From NCBI GenBank assembly GCA_934167095.1, contig CAKPKE010000006.1, positions 1-64,000 of the forward strand: DNA of 64,000 bases, read 5' to 3'. Both the position numbers and the translations under genes were made by a program. Of the stretch, positions 62,149-64,000 are shown in pieces. Below the pieces are notes generated by a model. That model saw only the letters and a list, made by a program, of their open reading frames with translations. It had not been told where the DNA came from and did no database searches. Source of the stretch: an uncultured Clostridia bacterium (GTDB taxonomy: Bacteria > Bacillota > Clostridia > TANB77 > CAG-508). The number at the start of each line of letters is the position of its first letter. The first letter of the stretch is position 1.

Positions 62149-62668
62149 ACATGGAAACACAGATAGTAATAGATTAGATATATATAATGGAAAATTATTA
62201 AATGAAGATATAAATAATATTGGAATAAAACAAGCACAGGAAGCATCTAAAAAAATTAAAAATTTAAATTTAGATTTGATTATTTGTTCACCACTTTTAA
62301 GAACAAGACATACCTGTGATATTATAAATTCTAATAAGGTAAAAGTAATATATGATGATCGAATAGAAGAAAGAAATTGTGGAGTTTTAACAAATACGAA
62401 AATAGATAATTTTTATTATACGGAATATTGGAATTATTATTCTAAAGTTAAAATCGATAATTTAGAAACAGTTCCAGAATTATTTGAAAGGGTTAATTTA
62501 TTTTTAGATGAAATCAAGAAAAAATATAGAGGTCAAAATATACTTTTAGTAACCCATGGTGGCGTAGCTAGGGCAATCCATTTTTATTTTAATGAATTGC
62601 CAGAAGATGGACAGGTGGAAAAATATTTGCCAGATAATTGTGAAATAAGAGAATATAGTTTTAATTAA
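62129..62668 (+). CDS. Histidine phosphatase family protein
   Basis: A 179-residue phosphoglycerate-mutase-like phosphatase. The catalytic RHG motif is in YVIRHGNTDSN at residues 5-15, the second conserved Arg in SPLLRTRHTC near 55, Glu in ERNCG near 87, and the second catalytic His in LLVTHGGVARAIHFY near 137. Substrate unknown. An AAGGAGG site precedes the ATG. Confidence 0.92.
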   Translation: MKLYVIRHGNTDSNRLDIYNGKLLNEDINNIGIKQAQEASKKIKNLNLDLIICSPLLRTRHTCDIINSNKVKVIYDDRIEERNCGVLTNTKIDNFYYTEYWNYYSKVKIDNLETVPELFERVNLFLDEIKKKYRGQNILLVTHGGVARAIHFYFNELPEDGQVEKYLPDNCEIREYSFN

Positions 62669-62794
62669 TTTAAATAAAAATTGATATATGCATAATACAT
62701 ATTATATTATTTCAGTTTGTATGTAAGAACATAGTCAGTTATATCCAAACATATAAAAAGCAACTATTCATAATTAACAAACATATCACGTTGA

Positions 62795-62968
62795 ATGCGT
62801 TTCGGTGCTATATCTAAAATAAATCCTGTAATACTTGAATTTACAATGAAAGAAAAAATATTTAAAAACAGCTCTAAAAACAAAATAGGAGCAAAAAACT
62901 CAAAATTTAAAGATGTTTTAGTAAAATTTATGTTCAACCTAGAATATGGGAACATATGCAAATACTAA
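62795..62968 (+). CDS. Possible 57-residue small ORF before a radical SAM gene
   Basis: ATG 62795 opens MRFGAISKINPVILEFTMKE and ends LEYGNICKY. No ribosome binding site is evident, and the sequence is not recognised. It may be a degraded gene tail, a small protein, or noncoding. It occupies most of the 320-bp gap before the radical SAM gene. Confidence 0.25.
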   Translation: MRFGAISKINPVILEFTMKEKIFKNSSKNKIGAKNSKFKDVLVKFMFNLEYGNICKY

Positions 62969-62988
62969 ATAAAAAAGAAGGAATATTT

Positions 62989-64000
62989 ATGTTAAAAGAT
63001 TTATGTTTCGAGATAATACAGACTTGCCCTAATAAATGTAAGTTCTGTTCTTCAAATTCATCACAAGACAAACAAACAATAATTACATTTGAACAGTTTA
63101 AAAAGACAGTTATGCATTTTATAAAACAAGGTGGAATAGAAGAATTATCAATTTCTGGTGGAGAACCATTTTTGCATCCAGATTTATTTGAAATGGTAAA
63201 GTTTTGTAAAGATAATGGAATTAAAACAGTTATATTCACTAGCGGGATAAAAAGAGCATCTGCAATGACAGTAGAAATGATAGAATATATAAAAAACAAA
63301 TGTAAACAAGATTTACAGGAAATAGAAAAACATGAACCATGGAATGAAAGATTAAAAATAAATGTAAAAGCATATTACGATAGATGTTTAACACCAAAAT
63401 CATTTGAAGGGATAACAAGACAGGAGTTCGAAAAATTAAAACAATTAGGATTAGACAAGATAGTATTTGACTGGCAAGCATTTGAAGAATCAACTGATAA
63501 TGAATTAATGGGAAGAAAAGGTTTAATTACATGCTTAATGGATTCGCTGATAAGAGCAAGCAGAACAGGGATAAATGTTGATGTACACTTTATTCCAATG
63601 AAACCAAATTATAGACAGTTTTCTGATATAATTGAATGCTTAGAAATATCAGGTGTAAAAAATATAAGTGTCTTAAATTTTGTTCCTCAAGGCAGAGGAA
63701 GAGATAATAAAGAAGAGTTAATGCTAAGTAAAGAAGAATTGAAAGAGTTTTCAGAGATATTAAAAAAAGAAAAAGAACATTATAGTGGCAATATTAGGAT
63801 AGGAATTCCACTAAATGGAAAAATATCACATTTATGCACAGCAGGAACTGAAAAATTAGATATAAAGTATGATGGGACAGTATTACCATGCCCAGCATTT
63901 AAAGAAATGAGTATAGAGACAATGGAAAAGTATGGTATAAAATTACATAGCATATATGAAGATTTGGAAAAAGTAGTTGTACATAGCGGAAAGAGAAAAG
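62989..64000 (+). CDS. Radical SAM/SPASM-type protein (truncated by window end)
   Basis: The first 337 residues of a radical SAM enzyme; no stop before the window edge. The [4Fe-4S]-SAM motif is CPNKCKFC (residues 13-20), followed by ELSISGGEPFLHPD (GGE motif near 62). Toward the end HLCTAGTEKLDIKYDGTVLPCPAF resembles the start of a SPASM-type auxiliary cluster region. An AGAAGGA site precedes ATG 62989. Such enzymes mature peptides or modify small molecules; no precursor peptide is convincingly identified. Confidence 0.88.
   Translation, partial: MLKDLCFEIIQTCPNKCKFCSSNSSQDKQTIITFEQFKKTVMHFIKQGGIEELSISGGEPFLHPDLFEMVKFCKDNGIKTVIFTSGIKRASAMTVEMIEYIKNKCKQDLQEIEKHEPWNERLKINVKAYYDRCLTPKSFEGITRQEFEKLKQLGLDKIVFDWQAFEESTDNELMGRKGLITCLMDSLIRASRTGINVDVHFIPMKPNYRQFSDIIECLEISGVKNISVLNFVPQGRGRDNKEELMLSKEELKEFSEILKKEKEHYSGNIRIGIPLNGKISHLCTAGTEKLDIKYDGTVLPCPAFKEMSIETMEKYGIKLHSIYEDLEKVVVHSGKRK

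Overview
This window looks like a chromosomal segment of a spore-forming, very low-G+C member of the Clostridia (Firmicutes). The evidence is strong AT bias, AGA-dominated arginine usage, AGGAGG-type ribosome binding sites, sporulation and germination genes (spoVS, gerW/ytfJ-like, a SleB-like cortex hydrolase), and classic Firmicutes gene orders: rny-ymdB-spoVS, recA-recX, asp23-amaP-DUF2273-nusB, xseA-xseB, groES-groEL, ylxM-ffh-rpsP-khpA-rimM-trmD-rplS, ireB-ruvX-DUF1292 and rbgA. Species cannot be named from the sequence alone.

Layout. 1-6.8 kb: end of rny, ymdB, spoVS, a membrane-anchored solute-binding protein, then recA-recX-scpA-DUF2953-gerW. 7.1-9.8 kb: two pilin-like surface proteins. 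9.9-16.2 kb: asp23/amaP, nusB, xseAB, a DUF212 protein, fhs and a SleB-like hydrolase. 16.4-21.5 kb: CIRCE-controlled groESL, ruvA, rarA and an Rsm22-family methyltransferase. 21.6-25.6 kb: another pilin-like gene, an SPFH/NfeD pair, an atypical two-TM gene and a small helical protein. 25.7-35.4 kb: addA, three pilin-like genes in a row, and an AlbA_2/ATPase regulator with a DTHQ repeat. 35.5-39.6 kb: the SRP/ribosome operon. 39.7-43.8 kb, minus strand: tsaE-tsaB-rimI-lon. 44-51 kb: a glucosaminidase, a CpaE-like ATPase with AT-hooks, a degenerate GGDEF protein, ireB, ruvX and DUF1292. 51-64 kb: an attenuator-controlled atypical gene, nucleotide housekeeping genes, a pile-up of RhuM genes in front of rbgA, mrnC, a deaminase, tRNA-Glu, two RumA paralogues, a YgjV-like gene with a frame break, a phosphatase and a truncated radical SAM gene.

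The most striking signal is recoding-like. Four apparent +1 frameshifts (one in rsm22, two in addA, one in rimI) all sit exactly on an in-frame CGG codon, and skipping its C restores a conserved reading frame that begins with glycine. By eye, in-frame CGG is otherwise absent from the window's native-looking genes and occurs only in two compositionally atypical genes. This fits either programmed +1 frameshifting at a nearly unused or undecoded CGG codon, or a systematic one-base sequence artefact. A separate YgjV-like gene breaks in the -1 direction on a T TTT TTA heptamer.

The second signal is a family of six pilin-like surface proteins with nearly identical hydrophobic N-termini and different C-terminal modules. 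Two have CA/TA dinucleotide tracts between the ATG and the pilin segment, preceded by an identical 17-base sequence; both are one dinucleotide unit out of frame, as expected of phase-variable switches. Three share a roughly 100-bp upstream element. All coordinates and repeat counts were read by eye.
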